Shown here: positions 26,078-35,911 of the stretch, piece after piece
How the letters are laid out: the number at the start of each line of letters is the position of its first letter
Position numbering within the stretch: the stretch's first letter is position 1
NCBI GenBank assembly: GCA_965365275.1
Contig: CBDUBA010000001.1
Span: forward strand, 1 to 64,000
DNA length: 64,000 nucleotides
Direction: 5' to 3'
From: JAGTVG01 sp965365275
GTDB lineage: Bacteria > Bacteroidota > Bacteroidia > Cytophagales > Cyclobacteriaceae
The notes under the pieces: generated by a model
Seen by the model: only the letters and a program-made list of their open reading frames with translations
What the model was told of the DNA's origin: nothing
The model's database searches: none
Translations under genes and position numbers: made by a program

Positions 26078-27167
26078 AGCGATTATTAAAATCAGTATTA
26101 TTTTCACAATAATCCTTTAGCATTTTAAAGCTATCGCTGAATTTTCTTTTTGTGTTCATCTTTACTATTGGCAATAACAGTCGTCCAAGGAAGGACTGGG
26201 GATTAAAATACATCCTTACTTTAACCCTCGTTGAGCCATTCAGTTTTTCCAGAATAAAATAGGTAGCTAGATCCTTTACAATTGGCGCATCATTTATCCT
26301 TTCAGCGTAGATCAATTCACCTTCCCGGGAATCACTCTTCAGGGTTTCAATTTCAACCTGTGATCCGGAAAAAACACAAACATGTTTCGTCCCGGCACGA
26401 TTAATCTTATTTCTGTCGTAGTGTAGTTCTTTAACCCCCTTGCTCCAGAAAAGCCGGTAATCCAAATTTGATATCACCTCAAATACTATTTCCGGGGATT
26501 GATCTATGACCCCTTCAGTTGTTAAAGGATCTAATTCCTGAGGCACTATCGGGATAGGCTCAACATAATCTATATTTTCTCTAAGCTCATTTAACAGAAT
26601 GAAATCATAGTTTAATTTTCCCAGATCTCTATAATCAGTGACTCCTTTTTTGAATTTTACCCATGATTTAAAACTGAAATCAGTGTCTCTGATCTCATTT
26701 GCGAAATGGTCCGTAAATAAAAGATATTCATGTTCAGGTATTGAGTTCTTCAGCAAGCGGTGGGCTGTGATCAAACCTGGCCCAAAAGGTTTTCTTATTT
26801 GATTTATGGTGGTAAAAGTTAGTTCACGTGCATGAGCTATGATCTTTAAGGATAGATTATTAGATGCAGTGGAACAAGCTCCGCAATTACATATTCGCTG
26901 CAAATCATATTGCTTAAGATGTCTATGAAACTGGAGGAACATTTTTTCCGCCTGGTCAATCAGGTCTTTAACAGATGGAACAGATCCTTCCTTAATAAAC
27001 AATATTGCGTCACCCTCAATTTCGGCGACATCCAGGCCCAGTTCATCCGACTTGATAAGTAATTCAAGTAACTCAGATATAATATGCTGACTATGGGAGA
27101 TCTCCGTATTATTGACAAACTCTGTAAACCCACTAATATCAGGTATCAGGATAAGGGATTCCGGCAT
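26067..27167 (-). CDS. DUF2652 cyclase-like protein with SRPBCC C-terminal domain
   Basis: 366 residues. The N-terminal part (about 1-190) is DUF2652, related to class III nucleotide cyclases: LILIPDISGFTEFVNNTEIS and AEIEGDAILFIKEG carry the two metal-type Asp positions. CNCGAC is a Cys cluster near residues 93-98 typical of the family. The second half (about 215-355) is a START-like SRPBCC domain beginning LTTEGVIDQSPEIVFEVISN. Whether it is an active cyclase is unknown. The fusion of a cyclase-like domain to a lipid-pocket fold suggests a ligand-sensing regulator; this is inference. Confidence 0.85.
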   Translation of the reverse strand: MPESLILIPDISGFTEFVNNTEISHSQHIISELLELLIKSDELGLDVAEIEGDAILFIKEGSVPSVKDLIDQAEKMFLQFHRHLKQYDLQRICNCGACSTASNNLSLKIIAHARELTFTTINQIRKPFGPGLITAHRLLKNSIPEHEYLLFTDHFANEIRDTDFSFKSWVKFKKGVTDYRDLGKLNYDFILLNELRENIDYVEPIPIVPQELDPLTTEGVIDQSPEIVFEVISNLDYRLFWSKGVKELHYDRNKINRAGTKHVCVFSGSQVEIETLKSDSREGELIYAERINDAPIVKDLATYFILEKLNGSTRVKVRMYFNPQSFLGRLLLPIVKMNTKRKFSDSFKMLKDYCENNTDFNNRSNN

Positions 27168-27203
27168 TGGTTAAATGTGTCTGTAAATTAAAGGTTGCTT
27201 AAA

Positions 27204-30200
27204 TCAGTTCAGGCTCTGAGAATCAGCGTTTGGAATAGTAACCTGGAACCTGGTTCCTTCACCTTTCTTACTTTTAACGGTAATTGAACCGTTTAGTTTA
27301 TCTACTGCCTGTTTGACTATATATAGGCCAATTCCAGATCCATCTGACTTTTCATTAGCCCGGTAAAACATGTCAAATATATACTCCTGCAGGTCAGGAT
27401 CAATACCTACTCCATTATCCTCAAAAGTAATTATCGCCTTAGAACTGTTATTTTTTACAGTGATCTTTATGTAGGGTTCGGTTTTGTCGTAATCCAGGTA
27501 TTTAATTGAATTAGATATCAGATTTCTAAATATCTCAAATAATCTTGATTCATCACTGTAAAAGGTTGACTTCGAAATTTTAACTATTCTTTTTATATTA
27601 AGAGCATTTCTTAGAAATTCCAATTCTTTAAAACAATCATCAGTGATCTGTCTAAAATCGATCTTTTTATATTTTACACTCATATTCAGGTTCCTAGAGT
27701 GACTCAATATATTTCGCATAAACTGATCAAGATTTGATATCCGGTCTTCTATTAAGTGCAGGTACTTAAATTGGGTATTGTCTTTGTTTTGAAGCTTTTC
27801 AAGTTCAATAATTCCACGGATGGAAGCCAAAGGTGCCCGGAGATCATGAGATACTTTATAAACAAATTGATTGAGCTCTTCATTTCTCATCTTCAGATTG
27901 TCCTCAATGGTTTTCTGACTGGTAATGTCCATTGAAATACCATCCATTCGAATGGGATCTCCATCCTCATCTCTGATAACCTGGCCTTTGGCAAAAGCAT
28001 GTTTTATCAGACCGAGCTTTGTAACAACTCTGAACTCTATATCCAGGATGTCATCGTTTTCAAGACTCTGTTTGAAAGAACGGTTAACACGATCCATATC
28101 TTCCGGATGTATGAACTTTTGAAAATTCTCTAATCCGCCACTGGAAAGTTCAGCTACTGTATATCCGCACAATTTGGTCACTTGTTCATCCCAGTATACT
28201 ATATTTTCAGGAATATTTATAACCCATGTTCCAACCTGTGCAGCTTCTAAAGTAAGATTCAGTTTTTCCTGGCTACTTTTAAGATTATCTTCTGTAATTC
28301 TTTGCTCGGTAATATTCTCCTTTACCGCGAGATAGTTAATGATCTCTCCTTCAAAATTCTTAATTGGTGTAATTATGGCAAATTCCCAGTAAACTTCTCC
28401 ATTCTTCTTTTTATTACAGAAGGTGCCCTTCCAGGTATTCCCTTTTGTGACAGTTTCCCATAATTGTTTATATTCTGAAGGATCTGTCTTTCCGGATTTG
28501 AATATTCTTGGGTTTTTGCCAATTAGCTCATGATGGTCATATCCTGATGTAGCTTGAACAGAAGAATTAATGTATTCAATTTTTCCTTCCCTGTCTGTAA
28601 TTAATATTGAATTTGTACTGTATTCAAGAACATTATACAATTTATTGATCTCATGTTTCGCGACAACAAAAGGAGTTACATTTCTTGCAATTATTAGAAA
28701 TGAAAAAAAATCACTATGATCATTAAATTCCGGAATAATGGAGCAATTGTAGAATGCGGTTTTATTCAACCGATTTAATTGGATCTCGATTTGTTCCTGT
28801 TTTAATGTGTTCTTTACGGATTCAATACTTTTAAGCAATTCTTTTCCGGAAGAAGAATCAATATCAAGATCATAAAAGGTTTTAATAATCTTATCACCGA
28901 ATAATTGAGCTTGTGCGGCTGAATTAGCATAGACTATTTTAAGATCCTTGTCGATCCGGATAATAATATCCTGTATATTATCTGTTAGTGAATGGTATAA
29001 TGATTCATTTTCACGGATCTTTTTTAAGATTTTCTTTTTATCATGAATGTCTTTAAGAATAATTATTTTTAACTCATTGTTGTTATAATCCTTAAAGGAT
29101 TCATGCGAAATATCAAACCACCTGAGCCCCTTACCCTCTATTTCAATTCTTGATTCATATTGTGAGGATTTTTCTAAGAATTTATTACGAACAATTTTTA
29201 CATCTTCGCTGTAAATATGGTCAAGGAACTTCTCCCCTATTAAGGATAAGGTTGTTCTGTTAAACACCTCCTTTGAATTTCCTATTACTTTAACTATAAT
29301 CCCGCGATGATCCACTTCAAATACAAGGTCGAAGATCCGCTCAACCAGTATCTTATACCTTGATTCGGTTTCTTTTAGTTTTTCCTCAGAAATCAGTTTA
29401 TCATGTATCACGGATGCGACAAGCATTAATCCTGATCTTTTTTCATAAGGATCATAAATTCCCTCCCCTCTGGCCTCCATCCATAAATACTCCCCATTCC
29501 TTTTCCTTAACCTGAATCGGAGATTCTTAAAACCTTTTTCGATTCCTTTTGTATACTCGCCTTTTAATGTCCTAATATCTTCAGGAAAGATATACTCGAA
29601 GATCAATGTATTGATCAATTCAGTATCAGAATAACCCATAGTTTCAAGATATCCCGGGCTTACATATGATATCTTTCCATTGGAATCGGTAAGAGCGATT
29701 AAATCATCTATATTCTTGATGAATTTTTTAAATCTGGTTTCGGCAAAAGCAAGTTGAAGTTTGTAATCCTGCTCTTTCATAACTTTCCTAAGTATAAAAG
29801 TCATTCGAACCTGCCCTGAATTTTGATCTTTTATTTCAAATGCAGTTAATTCAACCTCTATCTCTTTGCCTTTACTGGTTTTGAGTTTGATCTTAGTCTG
29901 AAGATCTTTTTTTTCCTTGCTCAGATAATTTTTGATGTTATCTAAATCTTCCTGAGTCATTAGGATTGCTGGTGTCCTTCCTACGAGTTCCTGGATGGAG
30001 TATCCAAGAATCTTCTCATGAGTATTGTTTATCCATATATATCTTGAATTATTATCGAGAACCGACACTGCCTCTTCCATTTTACCAAACAATGATTCAA
30101 AGAAAGAATCATGGCTCAGGTTGTTGAGGAAGCTCATCTGATTAGCATTAAGTGCAGATTGCAAAAGTAACTGCATTCTTAAAATAGCCTGAGTTGTGAT

Positions 30201-30569
30201 TTGTTGTGGGCTAAATATATCTATTACATTGATATTGGCAAGATCATCAAGATCAATGTCTTCATCCTGATTATTGACTATTATGGTTGGCAGACCAGAT
30301 GAAATGGACTCTTCTATCTTCTCACTAAATGATTTGACCTGATGCTTTTCCAAAATAATAAAATCAATCCCGTCAACAAAGAGTTTTTCCGAAACGCTGG
30401 AAGACAACCTGTATTTTATCAATCTTATCTTGATTTCGTCTGATTCTTCTATGGTCTGATCGAGTAATTTGACCGTTTTCCTATCCTTTAAAAATGAGGC
30501 TCCTCTGAAATAACTTCCGGAAGCATCTTCTTTAAGGGTAATTTTGTGCTTAGGATTAAAATTCTTCAC
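27204..30569 (-). CDS. Cytoplasmic histidine kinase with six PAS domains
   Basis: 1121 residues and no membrane segment. Residues 1-150 look like a degenerate receiver: the strands IDFIILE and LPTIIVNN and the C-terminal helix are present, but the aspartate pocket is not. Six PAS domains follow, starting near MEEAVSVLDNNSRYIWINN, IDDLIALTDSNGKISYVS, IFDLVFEVDHRGIIVKVI, IQDIIIRIDKDLKIVYAN, STNSILITDREGKIEYINS, and AAQVGTWVINIPENIVYW. The HisKA site is VSHDLRAPLASIRG, and the HATPase ends GSGIGLYIVKQAV. No receiver or regulator gene adjoins. The catalytic core is paralogous to that of the kinase at 8177. Confidence 0.93.
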   Translation of the reverse strand: MKNFNPKHKITLKEDASGSYFRGASFLKDRKTVKLLDQTIEESDEIKIRLIKYRLSSSVSEKLFVDGIDFIILEKHQVKSFSEKIEESISSGLPTIIVNNQDEDIDLDDLANINVIDIFSPQQITTQAILRMQLLLQSALNANQMSFLNNLSHDSFFESLFGKMEEAVSVLDNNSRYIWINNTHEKILGYSIQELVGRTPAILMTQEDLDNIKNYLSKEKKDLQTKIKLKTSKGKEIEVELTAFEIKDQNSGQVRMTFILRKVMKEQDYKLQLAFAETRFKKFIKNIDDLIALTDSNGKISYVSPGYLETMGYSDTELINTLIFEYIFPEDIRTLKGEYTKGIEKGFKNLRFRLRKRNGEYLWMEARGEGIYDPYEKRSGLMLVASVIHDKLISEEKLKETESRYKILVERIFDLVFEVDHRGIIVKVIGNSKEVFNRTTLSLIGEKFLDHIYSEDVKIVRNKFLEKSSQYESRIEIEGKGLRWFDISHESFKDYNNNELKIIILKDIHDKKKILKKIRENESLYHSLTDNIQDIIIRIDKDLKIVYANSAAQAQLFGDKIIKTFYDLDIDSSSGKELLKSIESVKNTLKQEQIEIQLNRLNKTAFYNCSIIPEFNDHSDFFSFLIIARNVTPFVVAKHEINKLYNVLEYSTNSILITDREGKIEYINSSVQATSGYDHHELIGKNPRIFKSGKTDPSEYKQLWETVTKGNTWKGTFCNKKKNGEVYWEFAIITPIKNFEGEIINYLAVKENITEQRITEDNLKSSQEKLNLTLEAAQVGTWVINIPENIVYWDEQVTKLCGYTVAELSSGGLENFQKFIHPEDMDRVNRSFKQSLENDDILDIEFRVVTKLGLIKHAFAKGQVIRDEDGDPIRMDGISMDITSQKTIEDNLKMRNEELNQFVYKVSHDLRAPLASIRGIIELEKLQNKDNTQFKYLHLIEDRISNLDQFMRNILSHSRNLNMSVKYKKIDFRQITDDCFKELEFLRNALNIKRIVKISKSTFYSDESRLFEIFRNLISNSIKYLDYDKTEPYIKITVKNNSSKAIITFEDNGVGIDPDLQEYIFDMFYRANEKSDGSGIGLYIVKQAVDKLNGSITVKSKKGEGTRFQVTIPNADSQSLN

Positions 30570-30752
30570 GTATTACCTGTTTTTAAAGTAAAATAGAAAG
30601 TATAGATGACAGGTTTACCTTAGGTGGTATCCTGGCCGAACAACAAATAAACTTATTACTAGTTATAGTAACTATTCAATAAATATAAAGAAATTATTGA
30701 ATAATCAATAATCTCCTTTAATCTTATCCTAATTAGTGTGTGAAAAGAGTTG

Positions 30753-30760
30753 TATTTTTG
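30753..30760 (+). promoter_or_regulatory. Candidate -7 element for mnmA
   Basis: TATTTTTG is an exact match to the Bacteroidota -7 consensus TAnnTTTG. It lies 17 bp before the mnmA start codon, which would give a very short 5' leader. No good TTTG stands at the -33 distance, so confidence is moderate. The gap 30570-30777 holds nothing else. Confidence 0.45.
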
Positions 30761-30777
30761 CAGTTTATTGGTAATCA

Positions 30778-31977
30778 ATGGGTAAAAGAGTAATAGTCGG
30801 ATTATCAGGGGGTGTTGACTCCAGTGTCGCTGCTTATCTTCTTCAAAAGGAAGGATATGAAGTGATAGGCCTCTTCATGAAGAACTGGCATGATGATTCA
30901 GTTACCATAAGTGATGAATGCCCGTGGCTGGATGATAGCAATGACGCCCTACTGGTAGCACAAAAATTGGGAATACCATTCCAGACTGTTGATCTTAGCG
31001 AACCATATAAGGAGCGTATCGTGGATTATATGTTCCGGGAATATCAGAAAGGTCGTACTCCTAATCCGGATGTATTATGTAATCGTGAAATAAAGTTTGA
31101 TATTTTCCTGGAAACTGCACTAAACCTGGGTGCTGACTATATAGCAACTGGTCATTATTGCAGGAAAGATCAAATAGAAAAGGATGGTCATACGGTTTTC
31201 AGATTACTTGCCGGAAAAGATAAAAACAAGGACCAAAGCTATTTCCTCTGTCAGTTAAACCAATATCAGTTAAGCAAGGCTTTATTCCCGATAGGTGACC
31301 TTCTAAAGCCAGAGGTTCGTAAGATTGCTAAAGATCAGCATCTGGTTACAGCAAATAAAAAGGATTCGCAAGGCTTATGTTTTGTTGGCAAAGTACGATT
31401 GCCTGATTTTCTAATGCAGAGACTCAAACCCAAGAAAGGTGTCATAATAGAAATCCCAAACGATAGCCCGATCTATGAAAGAAATCAACCTCAAATCATT
31501 GATGAACAGGATGTTTCAGAATCATTAGATTCTCTGACTGAAGCTTATCAATACCAACCCGATCATGGAAAGATTGTTGGAGAACACAAAGGGGCACATT
31601 ACTTTACGATAGGCCAGCGCAAAGGACTTGGTGTTGGCGGTACTCCAGAACCATTATTTATAATAGATACAGACACTGAAAACAATGTAATTTACACCGG
31701 TCAGGGTGACCGCCATAAGGGCCTGTATCGTAAGGGATTATTTGTAAGGAAGTCTGATATTCATTGGATTCGTGAAGACCTGAAGCTGGATATAAATAGA
31801 AATATGACAGTAGAAGCCAGGATCAGATACAGACAGGATCTTGAAAAAGCTCAAATATATATGCGTAAGGATGGTTTGTATGTGATTTTTGACAAACCTC
31901 AGCGAGGAATAACCCCGGGTCAGTTTGTAGCATGGTATTTTGAAGATGAATTACTGGGCTCGGGTATAATTGATTGA
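30778..31977 (+). CDS. mnmA: tRNA 2-thiouridylase MnmA
   Basis: Catalyses 2-thiolation of U34 in tRNA-Lys, -Glu and -Gln using ATP and a persulfide relay. The 399-residue protein has the PP-loop GLSGGVDSSVAAYLL at residues 8-22. The first catalytic Cys is in NPDVLCNREIKF and the second in DSQGLCFVGKV, so both thiol residues are kept. The C-terminal beta-barrels include HYFTIGQRKGLGVGG. An insertion around residues 225-265 is common in Bacteroidota. Its stop is followed without a gap by the convergent stop of the MazG-like gene. Confidence 0.97.
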   Translation: MGKRVIVGLSGGVDSSVAAYLLQKEGYEVIGLFMKNWHDDSVTISDECPWLDDSNDALLVAQKLGIPFQTVDLSEPYKERIVDYMFREYQKGRTPNPDVLCNREIKFDIFLETALNLGADYIATGHYCRKDQIEKDGHTVFRLLAGKDKNKDQSYFLCQLNQYQLSKALFPIGDLLKPEVRKIAKDQHLVTANKKDSQGLCFVGKVRLPDFLMQRLKPKKGVIIEIPNDSPIYERNQPQIIDEQDVSESLDSLTEAYQYQPDHGKIVGEHKGAHYFTIGQRKGLGVGGTPEPLFIIDTDTENNVIYTGQGDRHKGLYRKGLFVRKSDIHWIREDLKLDINRNMTVEARIRYRQDLEKAQIYMRKDGLYVIFDKPQRGITPGQFVAWYFEDELLGSGIID

Positions 31978-32451
31978 TCAACCCTCGTTTATAATGGTCC
32001 TGAGGTCTGCCGGAGAATAATTAACAGACTTTAAAGTTTTATTGTCATTTTCTCTGTAAATCAAATATTTCTCTCCAACTTTCTTAAAATAGCATTTTGT
32101 ATTTTTATGTTGCTTATAGTATTGAACGGTTAAAATAGCTTCTTCCTCTGAACTGCATGATTTACTCATATTTGACCGCTGGACCTCATTAAACAATTCA
32201 GCAAATTTCTCACCCAATCCAAATTCCAATACAGCCCCTGAAAGCACATATTGAATATCGCATAGGGCATCCGCAATTTCAACTATATTTTTCTTTTCAA
32301 CCGCATCCCTTAATTCATCCAATTCCTCCTGGATAAGTGCAATTCGAAGATTGCAGCGGTCTTTTGATGGAATACCAGGATTAGCAATAATAGGATGTTG
32401 AAATGTACGGTGAAAATCTGCGACCTGGTTAAGTGAATCTGGTTGTTTCAT
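31978..32451 (-). CDS. MazG-like nucleoside triphosphate pyrophosphohydrolase
   Basis: 157 residues of the all-alpha NTP-pyrophosphatase superfamily. The metal motif is present as ALIQEELDELRDAVEKKN followed by VEIADALCDIQYVLSGA (EExxE...ExxD). The C-terminal 55 residues (TVQYYKQHKNTKCYFKKVGE, LIYRENDNKTLKS) are a short beta extension typical of the phage/Bacteroidota type often called phosphoribosyl-ATP pyrophosphohydrolase-like. It is likely a house-cleaning enzyme acting on dNTPs or a modified nucleotide. It lies upstream-adjacent to yaaA on the same strand, 19 bp apart. Confidence 0.87.
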   Translation of the reverse strand: MKQPDSLNQVADFHRTFQHPIIANPGIPSKDRCNLRIALIQEELDELRDAVEKKNIVEIADALCDIQYVLSGAVLEFGLGEKFAELFNEVQRSNMSKSCSSEEEAILTVQYYKQHKNTKCYFKKVGEKYLIYRENDNKTLKSVNYSPADLRTIINEG

Positions 32452-32470
32452 TAATTGATCTGATTATATG

Positions 32471-33238
32471 CTAACCTCGGGTAAATACCCAATTATCACC
32501 ATCCGAAAGTTTATCATTATATTCGTACCCCTCCCAATCAAACAATTTAAGTGATTCTGGATCCTTAACTTTGTTTTTTACGATATACGAAGTCATATAT
32601 CCTCTGGCTTTCTTTAAAAAGATATGAATTGGCCGGTAAGATCCATTTTTAAATTCTTTGAAAGACGGCGTTATTACCCTTCCCTGTAATTTATTCAGCG
32701 GTATAGCATTACTGTATTCCTGTGATGCCAGGTTTACAAGTGTTTTATCTTTCTTATATTCAGGTTCTTCAATTATTGAATGCAGGATTTTATCACCCCA
32801 GAATTGATAAAGATTATCAGCCCTGCCAATCTTCAATTTTGTTCCCATTTCGAGTCGGTAAGGCCGTATCAGATCAAGTGGCTTCAGGATACCATGCAAA
32901 CCCGATATAATGCGGATACTTTTTTGTGCTTCCTCAAAGTCAGTTTCATTATAGGAAGAAGCATCAATTCCGAGATAGACGTCTCCCTTAAATGTGGTCA
33001 ATGCTTGCCTTGCCACAGTTAAGTTAAATGTTGGTTCCCAATTTTGAAACCTGTCATAATTAGTCTCAGAGAGGGTATCATTTATATTCATGAGTTTTTT
33101 TATGGCTGCCGGTCGTAATTTCTTTAGCTTATTCATGATCGTTTCTGATTCATTAACATATACAGGAATTGTACATTTCTCTGTCAGAATTGGATCTGAA
33201 TAATTCATTCGTTTTGCAGGAGATAATATGGTAATCAT
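32471..33238 (-). CDS. yaaA: Peroxide stress protein YaaA (DUF328)
   Basis: 255 residues, full length for the family. Marks are MITILSPAKRMNYSDP at the start and YLGIDASSYNETDFEEAQKS. IISGLHGILKPLDLIRPYRLE and QEYSNAIPLNKLQGRVITPS lie in the body, and RPIHIFLKKARGYMTSYIVK follows. E. coli YaaA lowers intracellular free iron during hydrogen peroxide stress and has a DNA-binding helix-hairpin-helix region. It is first in a two-gene operon with the MazG-like gene. Confidence 0.93.
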   Translation of the reverse strand: MITILSPAKRMNYSDPILTEKCTIPVYVNESETIMNKLKKLRPAAIKKLMNINDTLSETNYDRFQNWEPTFNLTVARQALTTFKGDVYLGIDASSYNETDFEEAQKSIRIISGLHGILKPLDLIRPYRLEMGTKLKIGRADNLYQFWGDKILHSIIEEPEYKKDKTLVNLASQEYSNAIPLNKLQGRVITPSFKEFKNGSYRPIHIFLKKARGYMTSYIVKNKVKDPESLKLFDWEGYEYNDKLSDGDNWVFTRG

Positions 33239-33548
33239 TATTTTCTAAATATATGTTTCGGATCTGAGGTCCAACTGGCCTCGGGATCTGTAAATTTATA
33301 ATTTATTCTTACATAGATAAACATTTTAAAATAGCAATTGTTGAACCATTTTTAAAAAATATGGAAAGATTAAAAGTTCAGTTCAATATTTAGCTTCATA
33401 ACTTTTTATACATTTGCAGTTATTTTTAAAATAAATGAATAAGGCATAATTTTTGAAATGCCTTCGATAATGGAAATTGAAGTCTCACAAAGTAATGCTC
33501 ATACTTATATTCTTGATTTCATTTCTTTTAGGTTAAATAGAGTTTATT
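33239..33548. other. Divergent intergenic region
   Basis: 310 bp between yaaA and the oxidoreductase gene with no gene. TACATTTG at 33409-33416 matches the -7 pattern TAnnTTTG on the plus strand and would give a 5' leader of about 125 nt for the oxidoreductase. No clear -33 box is at the usual distance. I see no terminator or riboswitch-like fold. Confidence 0.35.
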
Positions 33549-34760
33549 ATGAAAAGAAGAAAATTTATTGGAATGGGCGGGATGGCATTATCCACCCTGG
33601 CAGTTCAGCCGAAAAATGTGTATAGTAAAATAGTAAAGGCTTCTGATGTAGTCAGGCTCGGAGTAATTGGAACAGGAGGAAGGGGAAACTGGCTCATTAA
33701 GTTGGTAAAGGATATCCCTGGACTAGAGGTGACTGCCTGTTGCGATGTGCTGCCCTTCAGGTTGGAACAGGGTTTATCATTAGCTTCTCCCGGAGCAAAA
33801 TCCTACACAGATTATCAAGAATTACTCAATGATAAAGATATAGATGCTGTCATAATCAGCACACCACTCTCAATGCATTATCAGATGGCTTCAGATGCCC
33901 TGGATGCAGGAAAGCATGTTTATTGTGAGAAAACCATGACTTTTACCATAGAGGAAGCGATCAAGCTGGAAAAGAAGGTAAAAAATAGTAACCTGAAATT
34001 TCAGGTTGGATATCAGCACCGGTACAATCCACTTTATCAAAATATCTATAATACTATTCATGAGGGATATCTGGGTACGATTACACATGTTGAAGCCCAT
34101 TGGAACAGAAATGGGAATTGGCGAAGGCCGGTGCGTGATCCCAAATTTGAAAAATTGATAAACTGGAGAATGTATTCGGAATACTCAGGTGGACTTATGG
34201 CAGAGCTTTGTTCCCACCAAGTTGACCTGATCGATTATATTCTGGATTCTCACGCTCAAAAGATCACTGGAATGGGTGGTATAAATTATTATAAGGATGG
34301 ACGTGAAACCTTTGATAATATCTATACATTATTAGAATATCCAAATGGTCTAAAAGCCAGTTTTCATTCAATCACTACGAATGCCCATGAGGGGTTCAAC
34401 GTTAAGATTTATGGCACCAAAGCGGCGATAGTCGTTAAGGGAGAAGCCGGTCATAAAGGCTTTATATATCCAGAACCCGCTGTAATTGAAGAACTGAAAT
34501 CTGAAGTAGATGGTGTTTCGAGTGCCACTATGAAGGTTTTGGAAGCTGGTGAACCTATTCCAATCTTAACAAGCAATGTTGATGGTGGTGATGAAGAACC
34601 CACAAGTGCTGCACTTGAGCATTTTGGAAAGTGTATTACAGACGATCTTGATACAATAGCCAATGCAGGATTTGGTAAGAAAAGTGCTATAACTGTTGCC
34701 CTTGCCAATAAATCAATGCGGGAAGGCACCATTGAATATTGGAATGAGGATTACTCATGA
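33549..34760 (+). CDS. Gfo/Idh/MocA family oxidoreductase with twin-Arg-like leader
   Basis: 403 residues. The start MKRRKFIGMGGMALSTLAV has paired arginines and a hydrophobic run like Tat leaders of Bacteroidota oxidoreductases. The Rossmann fold begins RLGVIGTGGRGNWLIKLV. EKTMTFTIEEA near residue 124 is the EKP-type motif region, with M-T in place of P. The C-terminal domain holds GGLMAELCSHQVDLIDYIL with the catalytic His. The substrate is probably a sugar or sugar derivative with NAD(P); it cannot be fixed. The next gene is convergent, 18 bp away. Confidence 0.9.
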   Translation: MKRRKFIGMGGMALSTLAVQPKNVYSKIVKASDVVRLGVIGTGGRGNWLIKLVKDIPGLEVTACCDVLPFRLEQGLSLASPGAKSYTDYQELLNDKDIDAVIISTPLSMHYQMASDALDAGKHVYCEKTMTFTIEEAIKLEKKVKNSNLKFQVGYQHRYNPLYQNIYNTIHEGYLGTITHVEAHWNRNGNWRRPVRDPKFEKLINWRMYSEYSGGLMAELCSHQVDLIDYILDSHAQKITGMGGINYYKDGRETFDNIYTLLEYPNGLKASFHSITTNAHEGFNVKIYGTKAAIVVKGEAGHKGFIYPEPAVIEELKSEVDGVSSATMKVLEAGEPIPILTSNVDGGDEEPTSAALEHFGKCITDDLDTIANAGFGKKSAITVALANKSMREGTIEYWNEDYS

Positions 34761-34778
34761 TCTCAAATACTTGATTTC

Positions 34779-35909
34779 TCAGGTTTTGGTCTTAGTAGTT
34801 TTTATGTAGTTTACATTTCTGTCTTTAAGGTATTTCAGAATATAATTGAAGTGGTCTTCTTCCACACCTAAATATTCCGGCGGGTTTATTCCTGGTGTTG
34901 TATATCTTTCTTCCAACAATAGATTAACTACCGCTGTACAAGTGTATCCTGTAGTACGGGCCATGGAAGAAATCCCTTTTAAGGTATCTTTTTCATCATA
35001 AAGGTTATATTCGATTTCCTTATAAACACCATCCAGAATTCCTTTTAATGTAATTCTCATCACCGTGATATCGATATCCTTTTCTCCCAGTTTCCATTTT
35101 GGGAAGAGTAATTTTGAGGTTAGATCCACTGGTTTGATCATATTACCTTCAACCTCTACAGGTGTATCTGAGAAAAGGCCACATTCCCTCAGAATTCTTA
35201 AAGGCTCAAGACTTCCTGGATATCTTAATGTCTTTTCTATCATATCCGGTATGTCCATGGTTTGAATTAATGTTCTCAAACCATCCGTATTGAAAGATTC
35301 CAGGGTGCCGATCTTATCAAAATCAACTAATTCTGGATCGGAAAGAGCTTCACGAATTACCAGTTTTCCATTTTGAACATACCTGGCTGGCCGGATATAT
35401 TCCTCGATAACGTCTATTGGAGAAAACCCCGCTTTATATTGAAATGGCCACTGACGTTCTGAAGGGATCCCTCCTACCAGGCATTCATATGATTGAACCC
35501 GCATCTCCTCATTATGTCTTCCGAGAATTATGTTTCCCATTCCTGGAGCAACACCACAATCCACTACCGCACAAACATTCATTTTTTTTGCCAGTGCATC
35601 CAATTCAAGCGGATCTTCCGGGAAAAACGAGATATCGACCACATTCTTACCACATTCAATTACCCTTTTTAAGGTCATAAATCCCATAAATCCTGGTACT
35701 GCACTGATTACAAGATCATATCCATCCAATATTTCATTAAAATCAGCCGAAAGGAGATCTGAATTCCGAACTTGGATATTGTCATAACCTTTTAGCATAT
35801 CCAGGTTGACATCATCTATATCAAAGGATGTTACGCGAAATTTTTGTGCCAGATCCCTGGCCATGGCATTCCCGACCCTTCCAGCACCTAAAATGGCAAT
35901 ACTTTGCAT
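34779..35909 (-). CDS. Saccharopine dehydrogenase-like NAD(P) oxidoreductase
   Basis: 376 residues. The N-terminal Rossmann motif is IAILGAGRVGNAMARDLAQ with acidic SFDIDD after strand 2. DLVISAVPGFMGFMTLKRVI and CAVVDCGVAPGMGNIIL belong to the saccharopine dehydrogenase/lysine 6-dehydrogenase group. The C-terminal domain contains LRYPGSLEPLRILRECGLFS, the typical helix near the substrate site. The substrate is likely an amino acid, perhaps lysine or a derivative; I cannot tell which. It ends an operon with the M28 peptidase, separated by 2 bp, so they may share an amino acid salvage role. Confidence 0.88.
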   Translation of the reverse strand: MQSIAILGAGRVGNAMARDLAQKFRVTSFDIDDVNLDMLKGYDNIQVRNSDLLSADFNEILDGYDLVISAVPGFMGFMTLKRVIECGKNVVDISFFPEDPLELDALAKKMNVCAVVDCGVAPGMGNIILGRHNEEMRVQSYECLVGGIPSERQWPFQYKAGFSPIDVIEEYIRPARYVQNGKLVIREALSDPELVDFDKIGTLESFNTDGLRTLIQTMDIPDMIEKTLRYPGSLEPLRILRECGLFSDTPVEVEGNMIKPVDLTSKLLFPKWKLGEKDIDITVMRITLKGILDGVYKEIEYNLYDEKDTLKGISSMARTTGYTCTAVVNLLLEERYTTPGINPPEYLGVEEDHFNYILKYLKDRNVNYIKTTKTKT

Positions 35910-35911
35910 TT

